DNA from: Gemmatimonadota bacterium | GTDB lineage: Bacteria > Gemmatimonadota > Gemmatimonadetes > Gemmatimonadales > Gemmatimonadaceae | Length of the DNA: 64,000 bases | Assembly: GCA_016704465.1 (NCBI GenBank) | Contig: JADJAD010000007.1 | Span: 1-64,000 of the forward strand | Direction of reading: 5' to 3' | In this document: one piece after another, positions 1 to 7,304 of the stretch | How positions within the stretch are numbered: the stretch's first letter is position 1 | How the letters are laid out: each line of letters starts with the position of its first letter | Notes under the pieces: model-generated | Database searches by the model: none | Seen by the model: the letters and a program-made list of their open reading frames with translations, nothing else | Told to the model about the DNA's origin: nothing | Made by a program: the position numbers and the translations under genes

Positions 1-487
1 GCCGATATGCTGCGCCGACTGGGATTCGAGGGCTTCGTCTCAACTTCGACGCTTCTTAGCTCGCGTTGCGCAATCGTACCGACCCTACCTGGAGTCTACG
101 CTGTGGTCCGTGAGGCACTTGATGGACCGGAATTCCTAACGTCAGTCCGGCGGGTCCTTTCAAAGGGAAAGATCCCACGATAGCGCCAGAGTACCTTCAC
201 GCGAAGTGGGTGACCGGCAGCAACATTCTCTACTTTGGCAAACCGGGAGCCGCCGGCACCCCTGCAACGCTCCGCCGCCGCGTCAGCATCACGCGTACCT
301 TCGACACGGCAGCGGCAAGCCTGCCGGACACTGGGGCGGTCGGGCCATCTGGCAGCTCGAAGACGCGGGTGACCTGCAGATCGCCTGGTACGCGTGCGCG
401 GAGGAGCCGAGGACTCTCGAACGCCGCCTTCTCGCCGAGTTCGAGGCTCGGCATGGCACGCTACCTTTTGCCAACTTGACTCGCTGA
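1..487 (+). pseudogene. GIY-YIG-like nuclease-type protein, frameshifted, cassette 1 (left end outside window)
   Basis: Reading frames joined at about 155-160 and about 295-300 give one plausible polypeptide. It starts at or before an ATG at base 7, has a PGVYAVVRE segment typical of a GIY-YIG core strand, then NILYFGKPG, then GHWGGRAIWQL and a C-terminal ERRLLAEFEARHG stretch ending PFANL. I recognise this order from bacterial GIY-YIG-type proteins; the assignment is from memory of the pattern, not a search. The gene is in plus orientation directly before the first attC site, so it is cassette cargo. Two indels interrupt it; they could be decay or sequencing errors. Confidence 0.5.
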
Positions 488-515
488 GCATGACCGGAGC
501 TGTGTGCTCGCCGCG

Positions 516-609
516 GTGTAACATGCGTTGGAGCAGACGCGGGCTTTTCGGGAGCGGCCTCTGGCCGCATTCTATTTGATGCCCTCGCTGCTCAACTTCA
601 GCGTTAAGC
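516..609 (+). other. attC site 1
   Basis: R'' GTGTAAC is at the left and R' GTTAAGC at 603-609. The arms GGAGCAGACG and CGCTGCTCAAC flank a GCGGCCTCTGGCCGC hairpin in the loop. This is the first of a series of attC sites in the same orientation. Confidence 0.85.
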
Positions 610-637
610 TGCTCCCCGACGTTCGCGTTCGCGACGA

Positions 638-1333
638 ATGAACGATCCGCTATGTGAGTATCAGCGTTGTGGTGGAATGGGCAAGCGCGCCGTTGCACAG
701 CCGCGTGCGGCTCATAAACGCGTGCGGATTGGTGATCACGTATGGCACGTCTGCGAGTCCTGCGCGCATCTCCTCAAGCGTTTGCCCCACTCGCGAGCCT
801 CCACGCCTGCAGACCAAGATGGAGCGCCGGTTCCGATCTCCGAGCCGCTTCGCACGGTACTGGCCAACGTAGAGAGTCACCGACTCGCTCGCCCCCCGCG
901 CCCTCAGGTCCCGAGACCATCGCGGCCACCCGACGATTCTCGGGCGGCGGACCTCACTGTAGAAAACCGCGGCACGCCCCGCCCACCCTCCAATCGCCAG
1001 CCCCGTCCTCACGAGTCGTTCGGCACCGTCGCCCATCCCACCGTGGCGACCGACGGAGACTCGCTCGCCAGCGTACCGTTGGACACAACTCAGCTGTTCG
1101 CGAGGCATCACACTTCGGAGGCTCGCCTGCTCGCGCTACTCACACGCTCGAAGTGCAGCTTCGTTGACAATCGCGCCAAGGGAGGCGTCTTGTGGCTGCT
1201 CGGAGGGCCTGAGCTGAAGCCGCTCATTGATGTGTGTCGCAAGCTGGGCTACTCTTTCCACTGGCAGCCTCACGGCGGCAAGCAAACGAAGGGTGCACCT
1301 GGCTGGTGGAGCAAAGTAGTCAAACCCCAATAA
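638..1333 (+). CDS. Putative zinc-ribbon protein with C-terminal KGG...GWW module (cassette 2)
   Basis: A 231-residue protein of unknown function. Four cysteines near the N terminus (C6, C11, C39, C42) could form a zinc ribbon. The middle (about 65-150) is a proline/arginine-rich linker. The last 65 residues form a compact domain with KGGVLWLLGG, a GYSF segment and a terminal GAPGWW. I associate that small module with the C termini of DNA-processing or restriction-linked bacterial proteins, but this is only pattern memory. It is the sole gene of its cassette, starting 29 bases after the preceding R'. It has no clear Shine-Dalgarno sequence, as is common in cassettes. Confidence 0.7.
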   Translation: MNDPLCEYQRCGGMGKRAVAQPRAAHKRVRIGDHVWHVCESCAHLLKRLPHSRASTPADQDGAPVPISEPLRTVLANVESHRLARPPRPQVPRPSRPPDDSRAADLTVENRGTPRPPSNRQPRPHESFGTVAHPTVATDGDSLASVPLDTTQLFARHHTSEARLLALLTRSKCSFVDNRAKGGVLWLLGGPELKPLIDVCRKLGYSFHWQPHGGKQTKGAPGWWSKVVKPQ

Positions 1334-1347
1334 ACGAACCGATCGCA

Positions 1348-1440
1348 GCTTAACACGCGCTGCAGCAGACAGCGGTTATGTTGTGCGCGCGCTCCGCGCG
1401 CTCTATTTCCTTCCGCTGCTGCTGAGCTCTGGCGTTGGAC
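1348..1440 (+). other. attC site 2
   Basis: R'' GCTTAAC (1348-1354) is the exact reverse complement of the R' GTTAAGC that opens this cassette at 603. R' GTTGGAC is at 1434-1440. Arms GCAGCAGACAGCGG and CCGCTGCTGCTGAG enclose a GCGCGCTCCGCGCGC hairpin. Confidence 0.92.
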
Positions 1441-1472
1441 AGCACTACGACTCACCCGAGATACGTCCCCTC

Positions 1473-1976
1473 ATGAGGCTAAGTCTTTCCCAGGCCGATG
1501 CGAACGGAGGCGCAACACTACTGAGTAATTCTGGCGCACTGCAGCAACTCACCCAATCACTGCAGCGAGTTGACACCACCACGCAGAAGCTATTTACCGC
1601 GTCCTTGACCAAGCTCCTTCGTGATCCGACAAGGGGCTGGCGCGCATCCGAACTTCCTTACACCCCGATTCAACCTCAGGGTAGAGGCCGACCTCGCCAT
1701 AGACTCTTCCACGACGTGGAGCGAACGGCGATAGAACTCGAGCTATCCAACCAGACCTGCTTCTCTCACGACCTGCTAAAGCTCGAGACGGCATTCCGCC
1801 ATGGCTACATCATGAGCGCGGCTATCATCACGATTCACGACTCGGCCGCTCATAGCCTGAACTGGCGACGCAAAGGCAACAATTCCTATCTCACATTCGA
1901 GACTGCTTCGACCTTCCTTGCTGTGTTCGCGCCCGCCCTCTCGGTGCCCATCCTTCTGAGAGGACTTGAGATGTGA
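1473..1976 (+). CDS. BglII-like restriction endonuclease fold protein (cassette 3)
   Basis: 167 residues from the ATG at 1473; upstream in-frame codons lie inside attC 2 and are unlikely to be used. The central block has an aspartate (D81), then AIELELSN with E88 and E90, then DLLKLETAF and GYI...AAIITIHDS. This matches the layout of the BglII endonuclease family: an acidic residue, then an (E)xE/Q strand, a helix and a hydrophobic strand. Such enzymes cut short palindromic DNA with Mg2+. No methyltransferase partner lies in the cassette, so it may be an orphan enzyme or non-restrictive. Family assignment is inference from motif spacing. Confidence 0.6.
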   Translation: MRLSLSQADANGGATLLSNSGALQQLTQSLQRVDTTTQKLFTASLTKLLRDPTRGWRASELPYTPIQPQGRGRPRHRLFHDVERTAIELELSNQTCFSHDLLKLETAFRHGYIMSAAIITIHDSAAHSLNWRRKGNNSYLTFETASTFLAVFAPALSVPILLRGLEM

Positions 1977-2008
1977 CTCATCGCCCCGACGGCTTGCGCC
2001 CACGTGCT

Positions 2009-2105
2009 GTCCAACTGGCGCTGCAACAGACCGCCGAACGATAGTAGGCGGCGGCTCCGCCGCCGCTTTGTTACCCTCGGCGGCAGTTGAGCTTGAGCGT
2101 TATGC
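2009..2105 (+). other. attC site 3
   Basis: R'' GTCCAAC is exactly complementary to the cassette-opening R' GTTGGAC. R' GTTATGC is at 2099-2105. The loop holds a GGCGGCGGCTCCGCCGCCGC hairpin. Confidence 0.92.
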
Positions 2106-2133
2106 CGTCTCGTACCGACACCTGATTGCCCCT

Positions 2134-2730
2134 GTGATTCCGACATCGTTGGCTGCGTCGAAAGCGCTCGCTGCGGCGCAACAGTCTCTCGCACTCCTCG
2201 GAACAGCTCAGTCGCTCGATGAAATGGAGCGATACTGGCTCGCCTTCGTGGAGAGTATTGAGAAGGGCTGGACGAAGCTTGAGTTGGCGTGTCCAAAGAC
2301 TGGGTCCGCACCCACCAACTGGAAGCAGAAGCGCATGAAGCAGCGCAAGAACGATCCGCTACTCCTATACCTGCGCCATGCACGCAATGTCGACCAGCAC
2401 ACCCTTGAGTCGACCGTCACGATGTACGGGCCGAGGATTGGTTTGGGTCTTCGGCCAGGGGCGACCCAAGGCTACGTGGAATCCTTCTATATCGCACCTA
2501 ATGGACTGCCCGGCCCCCTCATCGGAAGTTCCGAGGTGCGCGTCTCGTTTGAACCCGCGCAGGTCCGACTCAGGCCTGTGACCGATCGAGGCACGACCTA
2601 TGCAGTTCCCACGTCCCACCTCGGCATTTCGCTCAGCTCTATCCTTCCTCAGCACGTTGGTCCGCTTGCACTTCGCTACTACGAGGATGCTCTAGCAGAA
2701 CTGAACTCTATTCTTGCAGCGCCCCAGTAG
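2134..2730 (+). CDS. Putative HEPN-like helical protein (cassette 4)
   Basis: About 198 residues if started at GTG 2134. The frame is open further left, but that part is attC 3, and the first ATG is at 2224. The N-terminal half is helical and contains LRHARNVDQH, an R-x4-H arrangement (R84, H89 from the GTG) like the RNase motif of HEPN domains. The C-terminal half looks beta-rich (GYVESFYIAP, SSEVRVSF). It could be a stress- or defence-related RNA-binding protein, but only the short motif supports that. It is the sole gene of its cassette. Confidence 0.55.
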   Translation: MIPTSLAASKALAAAQQSLALLGTAQSLDEMERYWLAFVESIEKGWTKLELACPKTGSAPTNWKQKRMKQRKNDPLLLYLRHARNVDQHTLESTVTMYGPRIGLGLRPGATQGYVESFYIAPNGLPGPLIGSSEVRVSFEPAQVRLRPVTDRGTTYAVPTSHLGISLSSILPQHVGPLALRYYEDALAELNSILAAPQ

Positions 2731-2732
2731 CG

Positions 2733-2845
2733 GCATAACAGGAGTTTGCAGCAGACAGCGGGAGCTGAGGAGCGTGCGGCGGGAGCTGCGCTCTTGCCGC
2801 ACGATTCTTAGGGAAGCCCGCTGCAGCTGAAACTTGGCGTTATAC
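2733..2845 (+). other. attC site 4
   Basis: R'' GCATAAC exactly complements the cassette-opening GTTATGC. R' GTTATAC is at 2839-2845. It is the longest attC here (113 bp), with a larger loop. Confidence 0.88.
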
Positions 2846-2865
2846 GGCTCCTTTCCTCCGATCCC

Positions 2866-3483
2866 ATGCATCCTGACGACCTGTGGTCCTCGTATGACGA
2901 GAGATACGGCGACCGTCGTTCGGCACTCGCGAAGGATGGCGCCGGACAAGAGTATGGTCCCGGGCAACGTCTACTCGTTGTACTCAAAGAACCCAACGAC
3001 TCGCCCGGCCGCGATCTTCGTGTGGATTTCTTGAACGCCGGCGCGAAGTGGGTGATTTGGCATCGGATTGCGGAATGGGCGACCGGCATCCTTCACGGCT
3101 TCCCGCCTTACGATCAGATCCAGTCACTCAAGAATGCGTCACTCCGCAGGATTGCCGTCATCAATCTTAAGAAGCTGAGCGGCGGAGCTAGCATCGATAG
3201 CGCGACGTTACATCGTCATGCGTTCGCCGACCGCGACCTGATTCGCTCTCGGATTTCCGATCTGAATCCAACCACAATATTGGCCTGCGGTACCTTCGAA
3301 CCACTGTTGTGGCTACTCGATCGCGAAGTTCCCACGACCGCCAATCTCGACGAGAACACTCTAGGGCTTACCAACGGTGTAACGGTGATCCGTTGGCGCC
3401 ATCCGTCTCGTACGTCCGGCCCCGTCACCTATGGCGCTCTCCGCAGCATCTGTATCTCGTGCGAGATCGGGGAGAAGCAATGA
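2866..3483 (+). CDS. Uracil-DNA glycosylase-fold-like protein (cassette 5)
   Basis: 205 residues. Features resembling the uracil-DNA glycosylase superfamily are an early strand LLVVLKEPND, a strand IAVINLKKLSGG, a DRDLI helix followed by TTILACGTF, and a late WRHPSR segment where an active-site histidine of that fold would sit. Catalytic residues cannot be confirmed by eye, so the role is suggested only. The gene starts 21 bases after the R' of attC 4 and is the only gene of its cassette. Confidence 0.6.
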   Translation: MHPDDLWSSYDERYGDRRSALAKDGAGQEYGPGQRLLVVLKEPNDSPGRDLRVDFLNAGAKWVIWHRIAEWATGILHGFPPYDQIQSLKNASLRRIAVINLKKLSGGASIDSATLHRHAFADRDLIRSRISDLNPTTILACGTFEPLLWLLDREVPTTANLDENTLGLTNGVTVIRWRHPSRTSGPVTYGALRSICISCEIGEKQ

Positions 3484-3547
3484 GCCGCAGGACCGGTGTG
3501 AACTGTGATGCCGGCGCGATCTAAGACGCCAGCCGTCTCGCGCCACC

Positions 3548-3645
3548 GCATAACGATCGTTTGAGCAGACGGGCTATCTAAGGACTGCGCATGCTACGCA
3601 TGCGCTTCTATTTGACTCGCCCGCAGCTCAACTCGGGCGTTAGCC
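3548..3645 (+). other. attC site 5
   Basis: R'' GCATAAC has one mismatch to the complement of the opening GTTATAC. R' GTTAGCC is at 3639-3645. The loop carries a GCGCATGCTACGCATGCGC hairpin. Confidence 0.88.
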
Positions 3646-3690
3646 CTCAAGGGAGCGTAGGTGCTCGCATCAACAGAGGGAGTCGTCGCT

Positions 3691-4518
3691 ATGTCGAATT
3701 ACTCCGAAGCAGTGAATGAGCACTATGGCCCGACTGACATCTCCGCGCGGATCATCGAGAGGCTAAAGGACGCGGGGAAGGACATCGGCAATCTCTCCCG
3801 GGACGATCTTTCTCCATTCGATGAGTTTCACACTGGCGGGCGAGAATCGACGCGCGAACTCGCTCGGTTCGCAGCACTTCGGCCTGGCCTCAAGCTTCTC
3901 GATGTGGGGAGCGGAATTGGCGGCCCGGCGCGTACCCTAGCGGCAGAATTCGGGTGCGAAGTAACCGGGGTGGATCTCACCGAGGAGTATTGCCGAGCCG
4001 CCGAGATGCTCACTGACAAGCTCGGCCTAGCGAGCAAGGTTCAGTTCCGATGCGCCAATGCCCTCGACATGCCCTTTGCCGACGGGTCCTTCGATGTTGT
4101 GTGGTCGCAGAACACCTTGATGAACATTGAGGACAAATCGCGACTGTTCCAGCAAGTTCGTCGCATACTGCGGCCTGGAGGGATCTTCGCATTCGAGACG
4201 GTCCTGGCCGGAACAACCCCCGATATCCACTTGCCTGTGTTTTGGGCCGATTCTCCGGCGCTGAGCTTTCTGCCCAAACCCTCAGAACTCAAGGGACAAC
4301 TATCGTCCGCAGGTCTACGCGAAACCGCGTGGGAAGATACAACAGCGCGATCGATCGCGAATCAACGGAAGCGCAAAGGAGCCATCCAACGCGACGGACC
4401 GCCTGTGCTTGGCCTAGGAGTCATTGTGCCGAAGGACGTACTTGCGAAAATAGATAATGTCCTCCGCAACAGCGAAGAGTCTCGAACCATGACAGCGCAG
4501 GCTGTGTACTCCGTATGA
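3691..4518 (+). CDS. SAM-dependent methyltransferase (cassette 6)
   Basis: 275 residues from ATG 3691; a GTG at 3661 would add 10. It is a class I methyltransferase: motif I DVGSGIGG at 71-78, acidic end of beta-2 in VTGVDLTEEY, motif II region ALDMPFADGSFDVVWSQ, and motif III LRPGGIFAFE. The N-terminal EHYG segment and the GIGGPAR loop are like the UbiE/Coq5 and sarcosine/dimethylglycine methyltransferase group. Substrate is unknown, probably a small molecule in the cytoplasm. It is the sole gene of its cassette and looks intact. Confidence 0.85.
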   Translation: MSNYSEAVNEHYGPTDISARIIERLKDAGKDIGNLSRDDLSPFDEFHTGGRESTRELARFAALRPGLKLLDVGSGIGGPARTLAAEFGCEVTGVDLTEEYCRAAEMLTDKLGLASKVQFRCANALDMPFADGSFDVVWSQNTLMNIEDKSRLFQQVRRILRPGGIFAFETVLAGTTPDIHLPVFWADSPALSFLPKPSELKGQLSSAGLRETAWEDTTARSIANQRKRKGAIQRDGPPVLGLGVIVPKDVLAKIDNVLRNSEESRTMTAQAVYSV

Positions 4519-4560
4519 CGCTTCGATTCAACGACCAAGTGCAACACGCATGAACGCGAT

Positions 4561-4629
4561 GCCTAACTATTCGGTGGAGCCGGCTTGCCACAGCAAGCCG
4601 TGTCATGCGGCTCACCTCGGACGTTGGGC
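4561..4629 (+). other. attC site 6 (short)
   Basis: R'' GCCTAAC differs by one base from the complement of the opening GTTAGCC. R' GTTGGGC is at 4623-4629. At 69 bp it lacks the usual large loop. Arms TCGGTGGAGCCG and CGGCTCACCTCGGA still pair. Confidence 0.75.
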
Positions 4630-4675
4630 CTCACTCGACCCTCGGCGCACGCAGCCGAGAACCTGATCCATCGCG

Positions 4676-5108
4676 ATGGCATATTCCCTGTGGCGTGGCG
4701 GTGAACATCTCGGCGACATCGTCTTTCCACTGCCGACTCCGAGGGCACCACCAGCGCATCGCGGGCGTCTTCGCTCCGAGTCCCGCGTTTCATGATCTCG
4801 CGCCTGGCATGCAGGTCCATCCTCCGTTTCTCCCGGGACAACCCGTCTTCGAGACGGCCTTCACGGACACACCTACTCCTGGCCCCATCGCGCTCGCTGC
4901 GCTCAGTGAGGACGAGGCGAAGGGCATCCCAGCGCATCGGGTCTTCGTCCTGCGCGACACGGAAGGCGCACCACTTCCGATGCTGATGATTGCGCTCCAT
5001 CGGCTACCGACGCCGCCGACGAGCGCTGCACCAGTCGGGCGAGCTACTGTTGGCGGCGGCTTCGCCGCCGCATTATTTCCTTCGCCCGCAGGTGAGCTCC
5101 GGCGTTAG
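4676..5108 (+). pseudogene. Frameshifted hypothetical protein (cassette 7)
   Basis: The N-terminal part MAYSLWRGGEHLGDIVFPL starts at ATG 4676. A +1 shift near 4740 joins it to a frame reading GHHQRIAGVFAPSPAF, then PGMQVHPPFLPG, and MLMIALHRLP near the end. Together they make a coherent protein of about 115 residues before the attC. No family is recognised. The downstream attC is also degraded, so this cassette may be decaying. Confidence 0.45.
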
Positions 5109-5110
5109 GC
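5014..5110 (+). other. attC site 7 (degenerate R'')
   Basis: The expected R'' GCCCAAC is degraded (GCCGACG-like). The arm CAGTCGGGCGA pairs with TCGCCCGCAGGTG, the loop has a GGCGGCGGCTTCGCCGCCGC hairpin, and R' GTTAGGC is at 5104-5110. Confidence 0.75.
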
Positions 5111-5138
5111 CTTCAAACGCGAACGGGAGAGGTGTGGC

Positions 5139-5969
5139 ATGTATCGACGCTTGCTGCTCGCGGTAGTGGTCACGGGGTGCGCGAATGCCGCGCCCGTGCA
5201 ACTGGTCGTGCCGTCGGAGCCATACGTCATCAATGGACCGGCTCCCGTGCCCGTGCCTGCACAGCTACTGCGGCGGAACGGGGAGTTGATCGCAGCCACG
5301 GGCCTGGATGTGCAGCTGTCTGCTGATTCCGCGGTACAGCTGACGAATGGACGGCTGTCGTGCGACGGAGCGGGCGAGGCCGAAGTGACGCTCAGTAGCG
5401 GCGCTCTGCGTGCTCGCTTTTCGGTGCGCTGTCGTCCCATCACGAGTTTCCGCCCGCCGCCAGCGCTCGACCTCTACGTCGGCGGCCCGCCACAGCCCCT
5501 CGCGATTCAAGCCCTTGGACCGGAGAACCAACCCGTCACGGAATGGCGCGCCGGGATCCTGGTCCACGACACCAGCGTCGTCCGTGTCGCGCGCGGGTAC
5601 GTGTATCCGCTCCGACGGGGTCGGACCAGCATTCGATTGGACTTCGGGGGATCCTACACTCCCGTACCAGCCATGGTCGTCGAGCGGGTGATTGCCGATT
5701 CCGTCTTTCTTGCGCAGGGCGAATACCGTGCCTGGCAACTGCCTGCCGGCCGCTATGAGATCCGCCTCACGCCCTTCACAGGAGTTCTGCCCGCACGACC
5801 GTTCTGGCTACGCAGCCTGAGGGCCAACTGCGCTCCAGATACCTTCGGGGTACAGACGTATCATTGTCTCGTGGATAGCAGTGCCACGATCGTCGTTCGT
5901 CGACCCGCTTCGCCGGAACGCACGCCAGACGTGCCGCTCAGCGTCCTCGTTCTGCGTCGACCGACGTGA
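5139..5969 (+). CDS. Putative lipoprotein (cassette 8)
   Basis: 276 residues with a short lipoprotein signal: MYRRLLLAVVV followed by the lipobox-like VTGC (C14). The mature part is beta-rich, with repeated short strands such as LDVQLSADSAVQL and AEVTLSSGALRARFSV, resembling bacterial Ig-like (Big) modules. Cysteines near the C terminus could form a disulphide. It is probably exported and membrane-anchored. Function is unknown. The frame is intact and the gene fills its cassette. Confidence 0.7.
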   Translation: MYRRLLLAVVVTGCANAAPVQLVVPSEPYVINGPAPVPVPAQLLRRNGELIAATGLDVQLSADSAVQLTNGRLSCDGAGEAEVTLSSGALRARFSVRCRPITSFRPPPALDLYVGGPPQPLAIQALGPENQPVTEWRAGILVHDTSVVRVARGYVYPLRRGRTSIRLDFGGSYTPVPAMVVERVIADSVFLAQGEYRAWQLPAGRYEIRLTPFTGVLPARPFWLRSLRANCAPDTFGVQTYHCLVDSSATIVVRRPASPERTPDVPLSVLVLRRPT

Positions 5970-5982
5970 CGGGTAGTGTGAG

Positions 5983-6080
5983 GCCTAACGTGCGCTGCAG
6001 CAGACAGCGGAACTGTTGATGAGTGCGGCCTACGGCCGCACTCTATTACCCTCCGCTGCAGCTGAGCTTCAGCGTTATGC
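5983..6080 (+). other. attC site 8
   Basis: R'' GCCTAAC is the exact complement of the opening GTTAGGC. R' GTTATGC is at 6074-6080. The loop has a GTGCGGCCTACGGCCGCAC hairpin. Confidence 0.93.
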
Positions 6081-6407
6081 CGCCGCCCGGCGCTTGCGCG
6101 TCATGAGGATCTTCGCGAGGTCGTGCTTCGTCGCTCCAGTGGCGAAGTAGGCGCGGAGCAGCAGGTCCAGCGACACGCTCGCATCGGCCGCCTCCATTTT
6201 CGCGACGCGCGATTGACTCGACTTCAGTCGCTTGGCGAGGGCGCCCTGCGTCAGGCCCGCGTCCACACGCCTATCACGCAAGGCGGCGCTGACCGCCAGT
6301 CGCGTCTCGACCAGGGCGGTCTCCTCCGCGGACAATCCGAGGAAGTCCGCCGCACTCCCAGCGCTCCATCCGGCGGCTTCGAGCCGCTTCTTCTTGTGGG
6401 CATCCAT
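6075..6407 (-). CDS. higA: HigA-type antitoxin, XRE family (cassette 9, reversed)
   Basis: 110 residues on the minus strand. An XRE helix-turn-helix occupies the second half (LTQGALAKRLKSSQSRVAKME). It neutralises the upstream toxin and likely autorepresses the operon. The start ATG at 6407 lies one base after the toxin stop, so the two are co-transcribed toxin first, the usual HigBA order. The gene opposes the cassette array, and its TAA stop is formed by bases 6075-6077 inside the R' of attC 8. Confidence 0.85.
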   Translation of the reverse strand: MDAHKKKRLEAAGWSAGSAADFLGLSAEETALVETRLAVSAALRDRRVDAGLTQGALAKRLKSSQSRVAKMEAADASVSLDLLLRAYFATGATKHDLAKILMTRKRRAAA

Positions 6408-6408
6408 G

Positions 6409-6759
6409 TCAGTCCTCCGTGTCGGCAGTTGTGTCGTAGTGCCGCAGCCGCCGGCGGCTCTCGGCGAGCACGTGCGGGGGCGTCTGCGGCGTTGTCTTCT
6501 GAAACACGGCCGCGATAATGACCGCATCGGCATCGGTCCGGTACACGAGCCGCCACGTCTTCCCCGCGTCAACCACTCGAAGCTCATGACAGCGCGCCCC
6601 GATCGCCGGCATCGGCCGGGAGTGCGGCATGCGCAGCTTCTCTCCCCGCTGAAGGCGCCGGAGTAACCCGCCCGCTTCCAGCCGGGCCGCGGCGGAGAAC
6701 GGTGGCGTCTTCACCTCCTGCAGCCAAAGCAGGGCTTGTCGGTCGGTAGCATGCGCCAT
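6409..6759 (-). CDS. higB: HigB-like toxin, RelE/ParE superfamily (cassette 9, reversed)
   Basis: 116 residues from ATG at 6759; a second ATG at 6771 would add four. Typical features are PPFSAAARLEAGGLLRRLQ, MPHSRPMPAIG, HELRVVD, TWRLVYRTD and IIAAVFQKTT, as in the Gp49/HigB group of ribosome-dependent mRNA interferases. A promoter must lie just right of 6771, between it and attC 9, because the array transcript runs the other way. The gene is intact. Confidence 0.85.
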   Translation of the reverse strand: MAHATDRQALLWLQEVKTPPFSAAARLEAGGLLRRLQRGEKLRMPHSRPMPAIGARCHELRVVDAGKTWRLVYRTDADAVIIAAVFQKTTPQTPPHVLAESRRRLRHYDTTADTED

Positions 6760-6818
6760 AGTATATGTCATATCCGGCATACGCGCTAGGCTGACGCTAG
6801 CCGTCGAGTGTCCGCGCG

Positions 6819-6911
6819 GCATAACATGCGCTGGAGCAGTCAGCCGAGGTATGGTCTGCTCGCTTCGCTCGCTTGATTTCCTTCGGCTGCAGCTCGGCTT
6901 CAGCGTTGGGC
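6819..6911 (+). other. attC site 9
   Basis: R'' GCATAAC exactly complements the opening GTTATGC. R' GTTGGGC is at 6905-6911. The loop includes a GCTCGCTTCGCTCGC hairpin. Confidence 0.92.
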
Positions 6912-6952
6912 GGCGGGATCTGGGACACACAGCGGCTGCGGCGCCTCGTTCG

Positions 6953-7201
6953 ATGTCCACCTCGGTGAACGACGGCGACGCGGTACTGGTAGTCTTTCGT
7001 TCTTCTCTTTTGTTTCTTGACCGTTACGGTGCGAGCGACAGGTCCCTCGTGATTCGCTCCCCTGAGGACGAAGGATTCTCGGTCGGGGGCGACGACGCGG
7101 GCTCTCGGGTGCGTCGAACCGCGACGGCGGAACGCCCTGGGTTATCTGGGGGCCCTGCCCCGCCACCCAACGGGCGCTGCAACAGACAGCGGACCTATTG
7201 A
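6953..7201 (+). CDS. Small hypothetical protein (cassette 10)
   Basis: 82 codons from ATG 6953. The last 13 lie inside attC 10, so the natural end is doubtful. The only notable part is a hydrophobic stretch AVLVVFRSSLLFL at 10-22. No family is recognised. It is the best plus-strand candidate in a roughly 260-base cassette body; the cassette could equally be non-coding or broken by an indel. Confidence 0.3.
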   Translation: MSTSVNDGDAVLVVFRSSLLFLDRYGASDRSLVIRSPEDEGFSVGGDDAGSRVRRTATAERPGLSGGPAPPPNGRCNRQRTY

Positions 7202-7262
7202 ATCGTGCGGCCTCCGGCCGCACTCTATTGCCTTCCGCTGCAGTTGAGCTCAGGCGTTAGCC
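7165..7262 (+). other. attC site 10
   Basis: R'' ACCCAAC has one mismatch to the expected GCCCAAC. R' GTTAGCC is at 7256-7262. The loop has a GTGCGGCCTCCGGCCGCAC hairpin. Confidence 0.92.
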
Positions 7263-7304
7263 GGACGCAGCCGACAATGATGAAGTGCTCTTGCACCGAG
7301 TAAC

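Noticed and set aside
1383..1472. N-terminal extension of the BglII-like protein (LYFLPLLLSSG as a signal peptide)
   Set aside because: These codons lie inside attC 2, whose loop and arm create hydrophobic codons in many cassettes. Similar false extensions occur at several attC sites.
4563..5000. Minus-strand frame of 145 codons in cassette 7
   Set aside because: It begins in unconserved sequence and crosses attC 6. The plus-strand frameshifted reading has more protein-like composition.
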